Of a stretch of 64,000 nt of DNA, positions 1-11,487 are shown one piece after another (within the stretch, counting starts at the first letter, position 1; the number at the start of each line of letters is the position of its first letter). The notes under the pieces are model-generated. The model was not told the origin of the DNA, did not search any database, and saw only the letters and a program-made list of their open reading frames with translations. This DNA comes from Aeromicrobium terrae (GTDB lineage: Bacteria; Actinomycetota; Actinomycetes; Propionibacteriales; Nocardioidaceae). The DNA lies in the NCBI RefSeq assembly GCF_008039565.1, contig NZ_VDUX01000005.1:62001-126000 (forward strand), written 5' to 3'. The translations under genes were made by a program, and so were the position numbers.

Positions 1-6
1 TAGACT
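1..6 (+). promoter_or_regulatory. possible -10 box of clpC
   Basis: TAGACT matches the actinobacterial -10 consensus TANNNT and would give a leader of roughly 28 nt before the clpC start. The -35 region lies outside the window, so this is only a suggestion. Confidence 0.3.
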
Positions 7-40
7 GAAAAGACGAAGAACCCGAGTCCGAGGGGGACGA

Positions 41-2560
<2,520 letters not shown>

Positions 2561-2567
2561 GCAACGG

Positions 2568-3446
2568 TCAAGGCCCGTGGCCGGGCAACGCATAAGCGCC
2601 GTCCCCGACCGGGTCCACCAGGCCGTCGGCGACCAGGGAGTCGAGGCAGCGCTCGCGCTGCTGGGCGTCCTCCCACGCCGCGTCCAACGCGGCCTTCGGC
2701 ACCGGCCCCTCGGACTCGCGCAGCACCGCCATGAGGCGGCCGCGGACCTGGCGGTCGGTGCCGTGCCACGCCTGGCCGCGTCGCGGCGGGCCGTCGTGCT
2801 CGGGGTAGCCGGCTGCGCGCCAGCGGCAGAGGTCCGCGACGGGGCAGGCGTCGCAGCGCGGTGACCGTGCGGAGCACACGACGGCGCCCAGCTCCATCGT
2901 GGCCGCCGCCCAGCGGTGGGCGTCGTGCTCGGGCAGCAGCGACGTCGCCATGGCGCGCTCCGCCGCCGTGACCGACGGTGCCGGGAACGCCTGGCCCTCG
3001 ACCACGCGCGCGAAGACCCGGCGGACGTTCGTGTCCATCACCGCGTGCCGCTGCCCGAACGCGAACGACGCGACGGCGGCGGCCGTGTACTCGCCGACGC
3101 CCGGCAGCGCGAGCAGCGCGGCGTGCTCGTCGGGCACTTCGCCGCCGTGCCGCTCGGTGATCGCGACGGCCGCCTGGTGCAGCCGCAGCGCGCGTCGCGG
3201 GTAGCCGAGGCGGCCCCACGCCCGCACGGCGTCGCCGGGAGAGTCCGCGGCGAGCGCGGCAGGCGTCGGCCAGCGCCGCATCCACGCCTCGTAGACCGGC
3301 AGCACCCGGCTGACCGGGGTCTGCTGGAGCATCACCTCCGACACCAGCACCGACCAGCCTGACGTGTCGCGCCGCCACGGGAGGTCGCGCGCCTCGACGG
3401 CGAACCAGTCCAGGAGTCGGCGGTGAAGGTCGTCGTGGGCGGTCAT
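2568..3446 (-). CDS. mutY: A/G-specific adenine DNA glycosylase MutY
   Basis: Removes adenine mispaired with 8-oxoguanine in base-excision repair. Catalytic Glu37 sits in SEVMLQQT and Asp138 in VMDTNVRR, the same numbering as E. coli MutY. A helix-hairpin-helix motif LPGVGEYTAAAV lies at 114-125. The 4Fe-4S loop is Cys191-X6-Cys198-X2-Cys201-X5-Cys207. At 292 residues it is shorter than E. coli MutY (350); the C-terminal NUDIX-like recognition domain is reduced, as in other actinobacterial forms. It is divergent from the exported protein at 3494 and convergent with clpC. The ATG start is followed directly by the conserved domain. Confidence 0.95.
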   Translation of the reverse strand: MTAHDDLHRRLLDWFAVEARDLPWRRDTSGWSVLVSEVMLQQTPVSRVLPVYEAWMRRWPTPAALAADSPGDAVRAWGRLGYPRRALRLHQAAVAITERHGGEVPDEHAALLALPGVGEYTAAAVASFAFGQRHAVMDTNVRRVFARVVEGQAFPAPSVTAAERAMATSLLPEHDAHRWAAATMELGAVVCSARSPRCDACPVADLCRWRAAGYPEHDGPPRRGQAWHGTDRQVRGRLMAVLRESEGPVPKAALDAAWEDAQQRERCLDSLVADGLVDPVGDGAYALPGHGP

Positions 3447-3481
3447 GGCGCGTCGATCCTCGCACGCCGGTCTCCGCCGGT

Positions 3482-3487
3482 TAGCGT
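3482..3487 (+). promoter_or_regulatory. -10 box of a leaderless promoter
   Basis: TAGCGT (TANNNT) ends 6 nt before the GTG at 3494, so transcription probably starts at or next to the start codon. Confidence 0.55.
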
Positions 3488-3493
3488 GGATCC

Positions 3494-4165
3494 GTGAGCC
3501 AGCGTCGCCTGCCTGCCGAGGTGTACTGGCGTCGTCGTCTGCTCGTGCTGGCGCTGCTCATCCTGCTCGTCTGGCTCGGCATGCGGGTGTGGCCCGACGG
3601 TGACGGAGAGCCGGCCGCCGCCGCTCCCACCGCCACGCCGACGGCCACCCAGGCGCCTCCGACCACCAACGGCGTCACCAACGTCGCCCTGACCACGGGG
3701 TCCGAGCCGTGCGACGCCGAGTCGATCCGCATCACGCCGACCGTGCGCTCCGGCCAGCACACGCGCGGGCCGGTGACCATCACCCTCCTGGTGAGCTCCT
3801 CGTCCGCGAAGCCCTGCAACTTCACCGCGCGCAGCAGCGACCTGCTGGTGGTCATCAGCGCCGGCAAGACCCCGGTCTACGACTCGACGGTCTGCAAGGC
3901 GTCGCTGCTCCGGCAGACCGTCCAGCTCTCCCCGGGCTGGGCCACCTCGGTCGACGCCACGTGGAGCGGCCGCGGCTCCGGCCCCCGCTGCTCCAGCAAG
4001 GAGGGCTGGGCGACGCCCGGCACCTACGTGCTGAAGATCGGCACGCTCGGCGGCGAGCCGGGCCGGACGTCGTTCCGGCTGACGAGCCCGCCCAAGCCCA
4101 AGGCCACGCCCACGCCGACGCCCACCGCGACGCCCACGAAGAAGGCCGAGAAGAAGAAGAGCTAG
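3494..4165 (+). CDS. membrane-anchored or secreted protein of unknown function
   Basis: A 223-residue protein with a basic N-terminus (residues 1-15), one hydrophobic segment at about 16-31 that could be a signal anchor, and an Ala/Thr/Pro-rich linker (about 40-60). A compact extracytoplasmic domain at about 60-185 has four cysteines (EPCDAES, KPCNFT, TVCKAS, PRCSSK) that could form two disulfides. The Pro/Thr/Lys-rich tail ends KKAEKKKS. The domain's overall look recalls DUF4232-like secreted actinobacterial domains, but I cannot assign a family. The GTG start lies 6 nt after a TANNNT box, which supports it. Confidence 0.8.
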   Translation: MSQRRLPAEVYWRRRLLVLALLILLVWLGMRVWPDGDGEPAAAAPTATPTATQAPPTTNGVTNVALTTGSEPCDAESIRITPTVRSGQHTRGPVTITLLVSSSSAKPCNFTARSSDLLVVISAGKTPVYDSTVCKASLLRQTVQLSPGWATSVDATWSGRGSGPRCSSKEGWATPGTYVLKIGTLGGEPGRTSFRLTSPPKPKATPTPTPTATPTKKAEKKKS

Positions 4166-4267
4166 GCCTGTGTCGGGCGTCATACCCCCGCCGTGTCCCC
4201 GGTCATACGGGCCGGCGAGCGCCGAGGTCCATGCTGACGACATCGGGGCCCGGTTGGAGGAGGCGTC

Positions 4268-4384
4268 ATGATCCTGACGTTCGTCATCATCTTCGTGGTC
4301 GGCATGGTCTGGGACGCCGGACGCGTCAACCGCCTCCTCGGCAAGACCATCACCCCCGGCGAGAAGCCGAAGTCGCTCCGCTAG
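4268..4384 (+). CDS. 38-residue small membrane protein
   Basis: Short reading frame MILTFVIIFVVGMVWDAGRV... ending KPKSLR. A strong Shine-Dalgarno (GGAGGAGG) lies at 4256-4263, just before the ATG. Residues 1-15 are hydrophobic enough for one transmembrane helix, followed by a basic tail. It ends 7 bases before the convergent disA stop. No function can be assigned. The SD-start spacing and clean stop favour a real microprotein over chance. Confidence 0.55.
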   Translation: MILTFVIIFVVGMVWDAGRVNRLLGKTITPGEKPKSLR

Positions 4385-4391
4385 ACCTGCC

Positions 4392-5459
4392 CTAGACGTA
4401 GCGCTCGAGGATGCTCGACTCGGCGAGGCGGGAGAGTCCCTCGCGGACGCCGCGGGCGCGCAGGTCGCCGACGCCCTCCACGGCCTGCAGGTCGTCGACG
4501 CTGGCCGCGAGCAGCTTCTGCAGCGAGCCGAAGTGCTCGATGAGCCGGTCGACGACCGAGAACGGCAGCCGCGGCACCTTGGCCAGCAGGCGGTAGCCGC
4601 GCGGCGAGAGCGGGGTGTCCAGCGTGTCGTCGTTGCCGATGCGCATGGCCTCGGCGACCGCGCCGAGCTCGACGAGGGCGCTGGAGTCGATCTCCGCCAG
4701 GGCCTCCAGCACGGACTCCACCGGACGCTTGCGGCGGCCTGACGGCAGGTAGTCGCGGACGACGAGCTCGCGCTCCGCGTCGACGCCGCCGATCAGCTCC
4801 TCCAGCTGGAGGGCGAGCAGGCGCCCCTCGACGCCGAGCTCGAGCACGTAGGTGTCGATCTCGCCGGAGATGCGGCGCACCATCTCGAGCCGCTGGGCCA
4901 CCGCGGCGACGTCGCGCACGGTGACCAGGTCCTCGATCTCCAGGGCCGACAGGGCGTCGGAGACCTCGTCGAGGCGGTTGCGGTAGCGCTCGAGCGTGGC
5001 GATGGCCTGGTTGGCGCGGCCGATGACGGCGCCGGCGTCCTCGAGGACGTAGCGGGTCTCGTCGAGGTAGAGCGCGATGATGTGCATCGACGCCGAGACC
5101 GACACCACGGGGACGCCGGTCTGCCGGGCGACGCGGTCGGCCGTGCGGTGCCGGGTGCCGGACTCCTCGGTGGGGATCGACGGGTCGGGCATCAGGTGCA
5201 CGGCCGCCTTGACGATGCGGCTGACGTCGGAGTCGAGGATGATCGCGCCGTCCATCTTGGCCAGCTCGCGCAGGCCGGTGGCCGTGAACGGCACGTCGAG
5301 CGCGAAGCCGCCGGTGCAGAGCGCGTCGACCTCCGGGCTCTCGCCGATGACGACGAGCGCACCCGTGCGGCCGCGCAGGATCCGCTCCAGACCCTCGCGC
5401 AGCTGCGTGCCCGGCGCCATCGTGCCGAGCGTCGCGCGCAGGTCGAACTGTGCCACCAC
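4392..5459 (-). CDS. disA: DNA integrity scanning diadenylate cyclase DisA
   Basis: Makes cyclic di-AMP from two ATP and slows at branched DNA. The N-terminal DAC domain shows MDGAIILDSD and GTRHRTADR, the DGA and RHR active-site motifs. A helical linker follows, then a C-terminal helix-hairpin-helix domain (LQAVEGVGDLRARGVREGL) that binds DNA. I chose the GTG at 5459, giving 355 residues, because GAGGA precedes it by 6 nt and family members are about 355-360 long. A longer frame to 5531 would add an unconserved N-terminus. It lies 43 bases downstream of radA on the same strand, the usual actinobacterial radA-disA pair; RadA modulates DisA in other bacteria. Confidence 0.95.
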   Translation of the reverse strand: MVAQFDLRATLGTMAPGTQLREGLERILRGRTGALVVIGESPEVDALCTGGFALDVPFTATGLRELAKMDGAIILDSDVSRIVKAAVHLMPDPSIPTEESGTRHRTADRVARQTGVPVVSVSASMHIIALYLDETRYVLEDAGAVIGRANQAIATLERYRNRLDEVSDALSALEIEDLVTVRDVAAVAQRLEMVRRISGEIDTYVLELGVEGRLLALQLEELIGGVDAERELVVRDYLPSGRRKRPVESVLEALAEIDSSALVELGAVAEAMRIGNDDTLDTPLSPRGYRLLAKVPRLPFSVVDRLIEHFGSLQKLLAASVDDLQAVEGVGDLRARGVREGLSRLAESSILERYV

Positions 5460-5502
5460 GGAAGCTCCTCGTTTCAGGGACGCGGTCAGTCTAGAGAACC
5501 GA

Positions 5503-6891
5503 TCAGCTCGATCGGACCGCTTGGACCGCACTGAGGAAGCGCAGCGCCTCGCGGACGTCGGCGACGGTGACGACGTTCAGGCCGGTGTCGAGCCGGTCGA
5601 GGCCAGGCGAGCCGGCGGGCACCAGGACGTGCTGGAAGCCGAGCCGCTCGGCCTCCTTGAGCCGCTCGGCCAGGAACCGCACGGGCCGCACCTCGCCGGC
5701 GAGCCCGACCTCGCCGATGGCGACAAGTCCGGCCGGTGCCAGCTGGGACCGCTGCGCCGATGCGACCGCCACGAGCACGGCGAGGTCGACGGCGGGCTCG
5801 TCGAGCCGGGCACCGCCGACGGTGGCCGTGTAGACGTCGGAGCTGCCGATCGGCAGCTCGCAGTGCTTGGTGAGGACCGCCAGGATCATCGACACCCGGG
5901 AGGAGTCGAGGCCGCTCGACGTGCGTCGCGGCGACGGTGCGTTGGTGGAGACGGTGAGCGCCTGCACCTCGGCCGGGAGCGGCCGCCGGCCCTCCATCGT
6001 GACCGTCAGGCAGGTGCCGGTGACGGGTGTGGCGTGCCGCGAGACGAACAGGCCGGTGGGGTCCGGCACCTCGACGAGCCCGGCGTCGGCGAGGTCGAAG
6101 CAGCCGATCTCGTCGACCGGCCCGAACCGGTTCTTGACCGCCCGGAGCAACCGGAGCCGGGACGCGCGGTCGCCCTCGAACTGCAGGACGACGTCGACCA
6201 GGTGCTCCAGGACCCGGGGACCTGCAACGGAACCGTCCTTCGTGACGTGCCCGACGAGCACGGTGGCGATGCCGGCCGACTTGGCGCGCTGGATGACCGC
6301 CGTGGCGACCTCGCGCACCTGGGTGACGCCACCCGGGACGCCGTCGACGTCGGCGGAGCCGATGGTCTGCACGGAGTCGACGACCAGCAGCGACGGCGCG
6401 ACGTCGTGGACGTGCGTGAGCAGCGCGCCGAGGTCGATCTCGGCCGCGAGGTAGAGCTCGGGGTGCACCGCACCGGTGCGTTCGGCGCGGAGCCGCACCT
6501 GGGCCGCGGACTCCTCGCCGGAGACGTAGAGCGTGCGGCGGCCGGCGCGGGCCCAGCGCGCGGCCAGCTCGAGCAGCAGGGTGGACTTGCCGACGCCCGG
6601 CTCACCGGCGAGCAGTAGCACGCCGCCGGGGACGACGCCGCCGCCGAGCACGCGGTCGAGCTCGCCGATGCCCGACGACACCGACTGCGCCTCCTTCACC
6701 GACACCTCGGTGATGGGCCGCGCCGCGGTGCTCACCGGGGCGGCCGCCGTGCGGCCGGCCGGACGCGAGGACCCGCCGACGTCGACCGTGCCCCACGCCT
6801 GGCACTCGCCGCAGCGCCCGACCCACTTGGAGGTGGTCCAGCCGCACTCCGCGCAGACGTAGACGGGCCGTGCGGACTTGGTGGACGCCAT
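5503..6891 (-). CDS. radA: DNA repair protein RadA (Sms)
   Basis: RecA-like ATPase that helps branch migration in recombination. The N-terminal C4 zinc finger is CAECGW...CGECQAW. Walker A is GEPGVGKSTL and the RadA-specific KNRFG motif appears in VKNRFGPVDEIG. The C-terminal part is Lon-protease-like (AVDLAVLVAVASAQR, GEVGLAGEVRPV). At 462 residues the length is normal. The ATG at 6891 is preceded 7 nt upstream by a TANNNT box, suggesting a leaderless transcript that then runs into disA. Confidence 0.96.
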   Translation of the reverse strand: MASTKSARPVYVCAECGWTTSKWVGRCGECQAWGTVDVGGSSRPAGRTAAAPVSTAARPITEVSVKEAQSVSSGIGELDRVLGGGVVPGGVLLLAGEPGVGKSTLLLELAARWARAGRRTLYVSGEESAAQVRLRAERTGAVHPELYLAAEIDLGALLTHVHDVAPSLLVVDSVQTIGSADVDGVPGGVTQVREVATAVIQRAKSAGIATVLVGHVTKDGSVAGPRVLEHLVDVVLQFEGDRASRLRLLRAVKNRFGPVDEIGCFDLADAGLVEVPDPTGLFVSRHATPVTGTCLTVTMEGRRPLPAEVQALTVSTNAPSPRRTSSGLDSSRVSMILAVLTKHCELPIGSSDVYTATVGGARLDEPAVDLAVLVAVASAQRSQLAPAGLVAIGEVGLAGEVRPVRFLAERLKEAERLGFQHVLVPAGSPGLDRLDTGLNVVTVADVREALRFLSAVQAVRSS

Positions 6892-6898
6892 GGTCGTC

Positions 6899-6904
6899 AG
6901 CGTA
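6899..6904 (-). promoter_or_regulatory. -10 box of leaderless radA promoter
   Basis: On the minus strand TACGCT ends 7 nt before the radA ATG. Confidence 0.55.
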
Positions 6905-6922
6905 GGTGAGCGCTACGACACG

Positions 6923-8497
6923 TCAGGCGGCCACGGCGCCCGGCTCGGTCGGCACGTCCTCCTTGCGGGCGTTGATCAGGAACACGATCGCCGCCAGGCA
7001 GCCCAGGAACAGGATCGCGCTCCACAGGAACGTGGTCTGGTAGCCGTGGACGAACGCGGCGTCGGCCGGCCCGGCCTGCGTGACCGCGCTCGGGTGGTCG
7101 GTCAGGTAGCCGGTCAGCGAGCTCGCGAACAGCGTGTTCAGCAGCGCGATGCCCAACGACCCACCGACCTGTTGGGCGGTGTTCAGCACGGCACTGCCGA
7201 CGCCCGTGTCGTGCTCCTCGATGCGCAGCAGCGCCGTGGTGGACGCCGGGATGAAGACGCCGGCCAGGCCGGTGCTCATGATGATCATCGACGGGAACAC
7301 GTGGGTCCAGTACGACGAGCCCTCCGCGCTGATCTGCGTCAGCCACAGCATGCCGGCGGTGCCGACGAGGATGCCGGTGAGCAGGATCGGGCGTGGGCCG
7401 ATCTTCGGCAGCAGCTGGGAGACGACGCCGGCGGTGATGATCATGCCGACGCTGAACGGCAGGAACGCGAAGCCCGACCTCAGCGGGCTGTACCCGAGCG
7501 TGAGCTGCATGTAGTAGGTCACGAACAGGAACATCGGGAACATGCCCGCGCCGAGGAACAGGAACAGGATGTTCGAGCCGCCGCGGTTGCGGTCGAGCAC
7601 GACGCGCAGCGGCAGCAGCGGCTGGCTGGCCCGGAGCTCCCAGATCACGAACGCGACGAGCAGCGCCAGGCCGATGCCGAGGAACGTGACGGTGCTGGAG
7701 TCGGTCCAGCCCTGCACCTCGAAGCCGCGGCCGGGGTTCTTGGCCCGGGCGGCCTCGGTGAAGCCGTAGACGAGCGAGACCAGGCCGAGCGTGGCCATCA
7801 CGACGCCGGGGATGTCGTACTTGGTGTTGCCCTGCGCCTTGCTCTCGTGCACGAGCGGCACGGCGGCGAAGGCGGTGGCGAGGGCGATCGGCACGTTCAC
7901 GCCGAGGCACCAGCGCCAGTCGGCGTACTCGGTGAGCACGCCGCCGACGATCAGGCCGATGGCGGCGCCGCCGCCGGACAGCGCGCCGAACACGCTGAAC
8001 GCGATGGCGCGCTCCTTGGCCTCGGTGAACGTGACCGAGATCAGGGACAGCGCGGCGGGCGCCATCAGCGCGGCGAACGCGCCCTGCAACGCGCGGGCCG
8101 AGTAGAGCATGCCGGCGCCGGCGGCGGACGGGTCGAGCCCGAAGAGGTCGACGACGTCGCGCAGGACGTCGGTGCCGACGAACCCGCCGAGGGCCGACGC
8201 GAGCGCGAACCCGACGAGACCGATCACGAAGATGCGCTTGCGGCCGACGTAGTCGGCGATGCGGCCGCCGAGCAGCAGCAGCCCGCCGAACGCCAGCGTG
8301 TACGCGGTGACCACCCACTGGCGGTCGGCGTCGCTGATGCCGAGGTCGGCCTGCGCCGAGGGCAGCGCGATGTTCACGATCGACGCGTCGAGCACGATCA
8401 TCAGCTGCGCCGTGGCGATGACCCCGAGCGCGAGCCATCGACGGGGGTCGGGCCCTGCTGCCGTGGTGCGGTCAGCGGGGTCGAGGGTCTCGCTCAT
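6923..8497 (-). CDS. MFS exporter, DHA2 (EmrB/QacA) type
   Basis: A 524-residue, 14-helix-type major facilitator. The first helix region contains QLMIVLDASIVNIALPSAQ, a typical DHA2 start. The A-motif-like GGRIADYVGRKRIF lies between helices 2 and 3 and GNVFSA-like helices follow. The last helix ends before the acidic tail RKEDVPTEPGAVAA. The family exports drugs or dyes by proton antiport; the substrate here is unknown. The ATG at 8497 has AGGAGA 7-8 nt upstream, so I reject the longer frame to 8875. No TetR-like regulator lies next to it. Confidence 0.88.
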   Translation of the reverse strand: MSETLDPADRTTAAGPDPRRWLALGVIATAQLMIVLDASIVNIALPSAQADLGISDADRQWVVTAYTLAFGGLLLLGGRIADYVGRKRIFVIGLVGFALASALGGFVGTDVLRDVVDLFGLDPSAAGAGMLYSARALQGAFAALMAPAALSLISVTFTEAKERAIAFSVFGALSGGGAAIGLIVGGVLTEYADWRWCLGVNVPIALATAFAAVPLVHESKAQGNTKYDIPGVVMATLGLVSLVYGFTEAARAKNPGRGFEVQGWTDSSTVTFLGIGLALLVAFVIWELRASQPLLPLRVVLDRNRGGSNILFLFLGAGMFPMFLFVTYYMQLTLGYSPLRSGFAFLPFSVGMIITAGVVSQLLPKIGPRPILLTGILVGTAGMLWLTQISAEGSSYWTHVFPSMIIMSTGLAGVFIPASTTALLRIEEHDTGVGSAVLNTAQQVGGSLGIALLNTLFASSLTGYLTDHPSAVTQAGPADAAFVHGYQTTFLWSAILFLGCLAAIVFLINARKEDVPTEPGAVAA

Positions 8498-8521
8498 GAG
8501 GTCTCCTGCCGGTGGGTCCCG

Positions 8522-8527
8522 AACGTA
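8522..8527 (-). promoter_or_regulatory. possible -10 box upstream of the MFS gene
   Basis: On the minus strand TACGTT fits TANNNT and would give a leader of about 20 nt carrying the AGGAGA ribosome-binding site. No good -35 is seen. Confidence 0.3.
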
Positions 8528-8592
8528 TTTCCGCTGCAACCGCGGCGAACGGGGTGATGTTCCCGATCCTGGCAGGAAGTTCCGACAGAACC

Positions 8593-9231
8593 TCAGATGC
8601 GGACGTCGCCGCCGGGGGTGGAGAAGGTGGCCGACAGGATGCCCGGCGTGCCGTTGGGAGCGGCCCACTCGACGCTGATCGACTCCAGTGCGTCGAAGAC
8701 CTCCTCGCCGAGCCAGTCGGCCACGCGCTGCGGGTCGCCGGCGATCGCCAGCTCGGTGAGCTCCAGGCCGGTCTCCGCCATCTGCGACGGGTGCTCCGAC
8801 GGGTCGATCTGCCAGCACGTCACGAACGGCAGCTGCGGGTCGGCGGCCATGCCCTTGACGCCGATCTGCTGCCACTCGAGGTTGAAGCCGTCAGGGCGGC
8901 GGCGGTTGCCCGGGACGGCGTGCCGGCCCATGCGGCGCTCGACGGGCGCGATGTCGTCGACGGACACGACCCAGCCGAGCCAGCCGCCCCCGGCCTCGGA
9001 GCGCTTGCGCACCGCCTGGCCGAACGGCGCCTTGTCGGCCGCGGGGTGGTCGAGGACCTCCACGACCTCCAGGTACTGGTGGTTCTTCAGCGGAAGGATC
9101 ATGTTCCGCGTGCCGAAGCGAGGGTGCGGTCCACCGTCGAGGAACTGCGCACCGAGCGCCTTCCCGAGGGCGTCGGTGGTGGCGGCGAGGCCATCGGGTC
9201 CGGCGGCGAACGAGAGGTGGTCGAGATGCAT
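8593..9231 (-). CDS. VOC / glyoxalase-like domain protein
   Basis: 212 residues beginning MHLDHLSFAAGPDG, which matches the first strand of glyoxalase-like (Glyoxalase_3 type) proteins. A second half-module starts near VEWAAPNGTPG. Metal-ligand candidates are His3/His5 and Glu residues in YLEVVEV. The substrate is unknown. It lies between the MFS gene and the Cys-rich gene, all on the minus strand, with 44-95 base gaps. Confidence 0.7.
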   Translation of the reverse strand: MHLDHLSFAAGPDGLAATTDALGKALGAQFLDGGPHPRFGTRNMILPLKNHQYLEVVEVLDHPAADKAPFGQAVRKRSEAGGGWLGWVVSVDDIAPVERRMGRHAVPGNRRRPDGFNLEWQQIGVKGMAADPQLPFVTCWQIDPSEHPSQMAETGLELTELAIAGDPQRVADWLGEEVFDALESISVEWAAPNGTPGILSATFSTPGGDVRI

Positions 9232-9275
9232 AGGTCATTCTTTCCAGACGCCGAATCGCATCTCGACGCCGGGGG

Positions 9276-10001
9276 TCACTCCACCGAGGCTCGGTGCTCC
9301 GGTCCCACGTAGGCCTCGCAGTGGCGCTCCAGCTCGGCGTAGCCCTCCGGCCCCATGAGCGCGACGAGCTCCGGGCGGTTGGACACGTAGACCGGCTCCA
9401 TGGCGACGTGCGCGTCGGTGTTGGACGAGCAGTACCACTCCAGGTCGTGGCCGCCCGGGCCCCAGCCGGCGCGGGTGTACTCGCCGATCTGCACCTCGGT
9501 GTAGGTGGTGCCGTCGCCGGGGTCGACCTCGCGGAACTGGCGACGGATGGGCAGCTGCCAGCAGACGTCGGGCTTGAGCTCGAGCGGCTCGACGCCCTCG
9601 GCGAGCGCCAGCGCGTGCAGGGCGCACCCGTAGCCGCCCTCGAAGCCGCGCGAGTTGTGGAAGATGCAGGCGCCGTCGAGCGTGCGGGTCTTGAGGTCGC
9701 CCTCGTCGTCGCGCTCGGTCCAGCCGTCCTGGCCCGCGTCGAACCGCTCCCAGCGCTCCGGGGTCAGCCGCTCGACGGCGGTGGCCACGCGCTGGTGATC
9801 GTCCTCGTCGGCGAAGTGCGCGCCCAGCGTGCAGCAGCCCGCCTCGGGGCTCGAGGAGTAGATGCCCGGGCAGCCAGCACCGAAGATGCACGTCCAGCGG
9901 GACGTGAGCCACGTGAGGTCGCAGCGGAACACCTCGGTGTCGTCGGCGGGGTTGGGGAACTCGACCCACTGGCGCGGGAATCCGAGCGAGACTTCGGGCA
10001 T
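9276..10001 (-). CDS. Cys-rich conserved protein, Rv0495c-like
   Basis: 241 residues with many conserved-looking cysteines: [47 protein letters not shown]. The pattern resembles YkgJ/DUF3109-type metal- or cluster-binding proteins. From memory the layout matches M. tuberculosis Rv0495c, which sits near the Rv0498-proC neighbourhood as this gene does; that link is recall, not a computed hit. The start at 10001 is supported by TACGCT six nt upstream on the minus strand. Reaction unknown. Confidence 0.7.
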   Translation of the reverse strand: MPEVSLGFPRQWVEFPNPADDTEVFRCDLTWLTSRWTCIFGAGCPGIYSSSPEAGCCTLGAHFADEDDHQRVATAVERLTPERWERFDAGQDGWTERDDEGDLKTRTLDGACIFHNSRGFEGGYGCALHALALAEGVEPLELKPDVCWQLPIRRQFREVDPGDGTTYTEVQIGEYTRAGWGPGGHDLEWYCSSNTDAHVAMEPVYVSNRPELVALMGPEGYAELERHCEAYVGPEHRASVE

Positions 10002-10007
10002 CCGTCC

Positions 10008-10013
10008 AGCGTA
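10008..10013 (-). promoter_or_regulatory. -10 box of leaderless promoter (Cys-rich gene)
   Basis: Minus-strand TACGCT ends 6 nt before the ATG at 10001. It is divergent from the box at 10028-10033. Confidence 0.55.
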
Positions 10014-10027
10014 CGGGGCGGGGTCCC

Positions 10028-10033
10028 TACTCT
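10028..10033 (+). promoter_or_regulatory. -10 box of leaderless promoter (TIM-barrel gene)
   Basis: TACTCT ends 7 nt before the GTG at 10041. Confidence 0.55.
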
Positions 10034-10040
10034 TGATGCC

Positions 10041-10826
10041 GTGCCTGATCAGCTTCGCGTGGCGCTGTCGACGTCGTCGGTCTACCCGGGATCGACCGCC
10101 AGCGGCTTCGAGACCGCCGCGCGGCTCGGCTACGACGGCGTCGAGGTGATGGTCAGCATCGACGACGTGAGTGGCGACGTCGAGGCCGTGAAGAGCCTCA
10201 GCGAGTTCCACGAGGTGCCGATCGTCTCCGTGCACGCGCCGTGCCTGCTGCTGACGCAGCGGGTGTGGGGCACCGAGCCGTGGGGCAAGCTGCACCGCAG
10301 CGCGGAGATGGCGCTCGAGGTCGGCGCGGAGACCGTCGTGGTCCACCCGCCGTTCCGCTGGCAGCGCGAGTACGCCCGCGGGTTCGTCGACGGCATCGCC
10401 GACCTGGAGCACCAGTACGGCATCACGTTCGCGGTGGAGAACATGTACCCGTGGCGCACGGGCCGCCGCGAGTTCCAGGCCTATGCGCCCGGCTGGGACC
10501 CGCTGCAGGAGTCGTACGCGCACGTCACCGTCGACCTGTCGCACAGTGCCACCGCCGGCGAGGACGCCCTGCAGATGGCCAAGGCCCTGGGTGGCCGGCT
10601 CGCGCACATCCACCTCACCGACGGCTCCGGCTCGCCGCGCGACGAGCACCTCGTGCCCGGCCACGGCGAGCAGCCCGCCCAGGCGTTCCTGGAGCACGTC
10701 GCGGCGAGCGACTACACCGGGGAGATCGTGGTGGAGATCAACACCCGCAAGGCCGTGGACCAGGAGACCCGGGAGGCCGACCTCCTGGAGTCGCTGGCGT
10801 TCGCCCGACTCCACGCCTCCCGCTGA
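10041..10826 (+). CDS. sugar phosphate isomerase/epimerase family TIM barrel (AP endonuclease 2-like fold)
   Basis: 261 residues beginning [17 protein letters not shown]. Barrel features include [12 protein letters not shown], a His in VHAPCLLL, Glu in FAVENMYPW, Asp/His in [12 protein letters not shown], His in HIHLTDGSG and Glu in IVVEINTR, matching the divalent-metal ligands of xylose-isomerase-like barrels. Resembles M. tuberculosis Rv0498, which also lies upstream of proC. Substrate unknown. The GTG start is set by the TANNNT box 7 nt upstream and by the conserved N-terminus; a longer open frame to 9294 is antisense to the Cys-rich gene. Confidence 0.82.
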   Translation: MPDQLRVALSTSSVYPGSTASGFETAARLGYDGVEVMVSIDDVSGDVEAVKSLSEFHEVPIVSVHAPCLLLTQRVWGTEPWGKLHRSAEMALEVGAETVVVHPPFRWQREYARGFVDGIADLEHQYGITFAVENMYPWRTGRREFQAYAPGWDPLQESYAHVTVDLSHSATAGEDALQMAKALGGRLAHIHLTDGSGSPRDEHLVPGHGEQPAQAFLEHVAASDYTGEIVVEINTRKAVDQETREADLLESLAFARLHASR

Positions 10827-10830
10827 TCAC

Positions 10831-10836
10831 TACGAT
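10831..10836 (+). promoter_or_regulatory. -10 box of leaderless promoter (LysE gene)
   Basis: TACGAT ends 6 nt before the ATG at 10843, in the 16-base gap after the preceding gene. Confidence 0.55.
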
Positions 10837-10842
10837 CTGCTC

Positions 10843-11487
10843 ATGGTCTCCTTCGAGCAGCTCACCGGCTTCGGGATCGCCGCGCTCATCCTGATCGCCA
10901 TCCCCGGCCCGTCGGTCGTGTTCACGATCGGCCGTGCCCTGGCGTACGGACGCGCCGCCGCGCTGGCCACGGTCGTCGGCAACTCGTTCGGGCTGCTGTG
11001 CATCGTCGTCCTCGTGGCGGCCGGGCTCGGCGTCGTGGTCGAGGAGTCGATCGAGGTCTACACCGTGCTCAAGCTGCTCGGTGCCGCCTACCTCGTCTGG
11101 CTGGGCGTGCAGGCGTTCCGGCACCGCAAGGACTTCCGGATGAGCGCCGGCGACGGCGTGCACCCGGGCTCCCTGTCGGCCCTCCGCGCGGCCCGCCAAG
11201 GCTTCGTCGTCGGGGTCACCAACCCGAAGGCCTTCATGATCCTGGGCGCCGTGCTGCCGCAGTTCGTCGACCGCAGTGCCGGCCAGATCCCGCTGCAGAT
11301 GCTCCTGCTCGGGCTGCTCGCGTTCGGCATCGGGCTCGTGTCCGACAGCCTCTGGGCGTTGATCGCCAGCCAGCTGCGCGAGTGGTTCGCCCGGTCCGAC
11401 CGTCGCGGCGAGGCCGTCGGCGCCGTCGGCGGGCTGTCGATGATCGGCCTCGGCGTCGGGCTCGCCGTCAGCGGGGAGCCGCGCTGA
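10843..11487 (+). CDS. LysE/RhtB family amino-acid exporter
   Basis: 214 residues with about six hydrophobic helices. The first helix reads GFGIAALILIAIPGPSVVFTIGRAL with the family's P-G-P motif. NPKAFMILGAVLPQFVD matches the conserved 'NPK...F' segment after helix 4. It probably exports amino acids or their derivatives; the substrate cannot be read from sequence. Its last 20 bases overlap the 3' end of the convergent SBF transporter. Confidence 0.9.
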   Translation: MVSFEQLTGFGIAALILIAIPGPSVVFTIGRALAYGRAAALATVVGNSFGLLCIVVLVAAGLGVVVEESIEVYTVLKLLGAAYLVWLGVQAFRHRKDFRMSAGDGVHPGSLSALRAARQGFVVGVTNPKAFMILGAVLPQFVDRSAGQIPLQMLLLGLLAFGIGLVSDSLWALIASQLREWFARSDRRGEAVGAVGGLSMIGLGVGLAVSGEPR

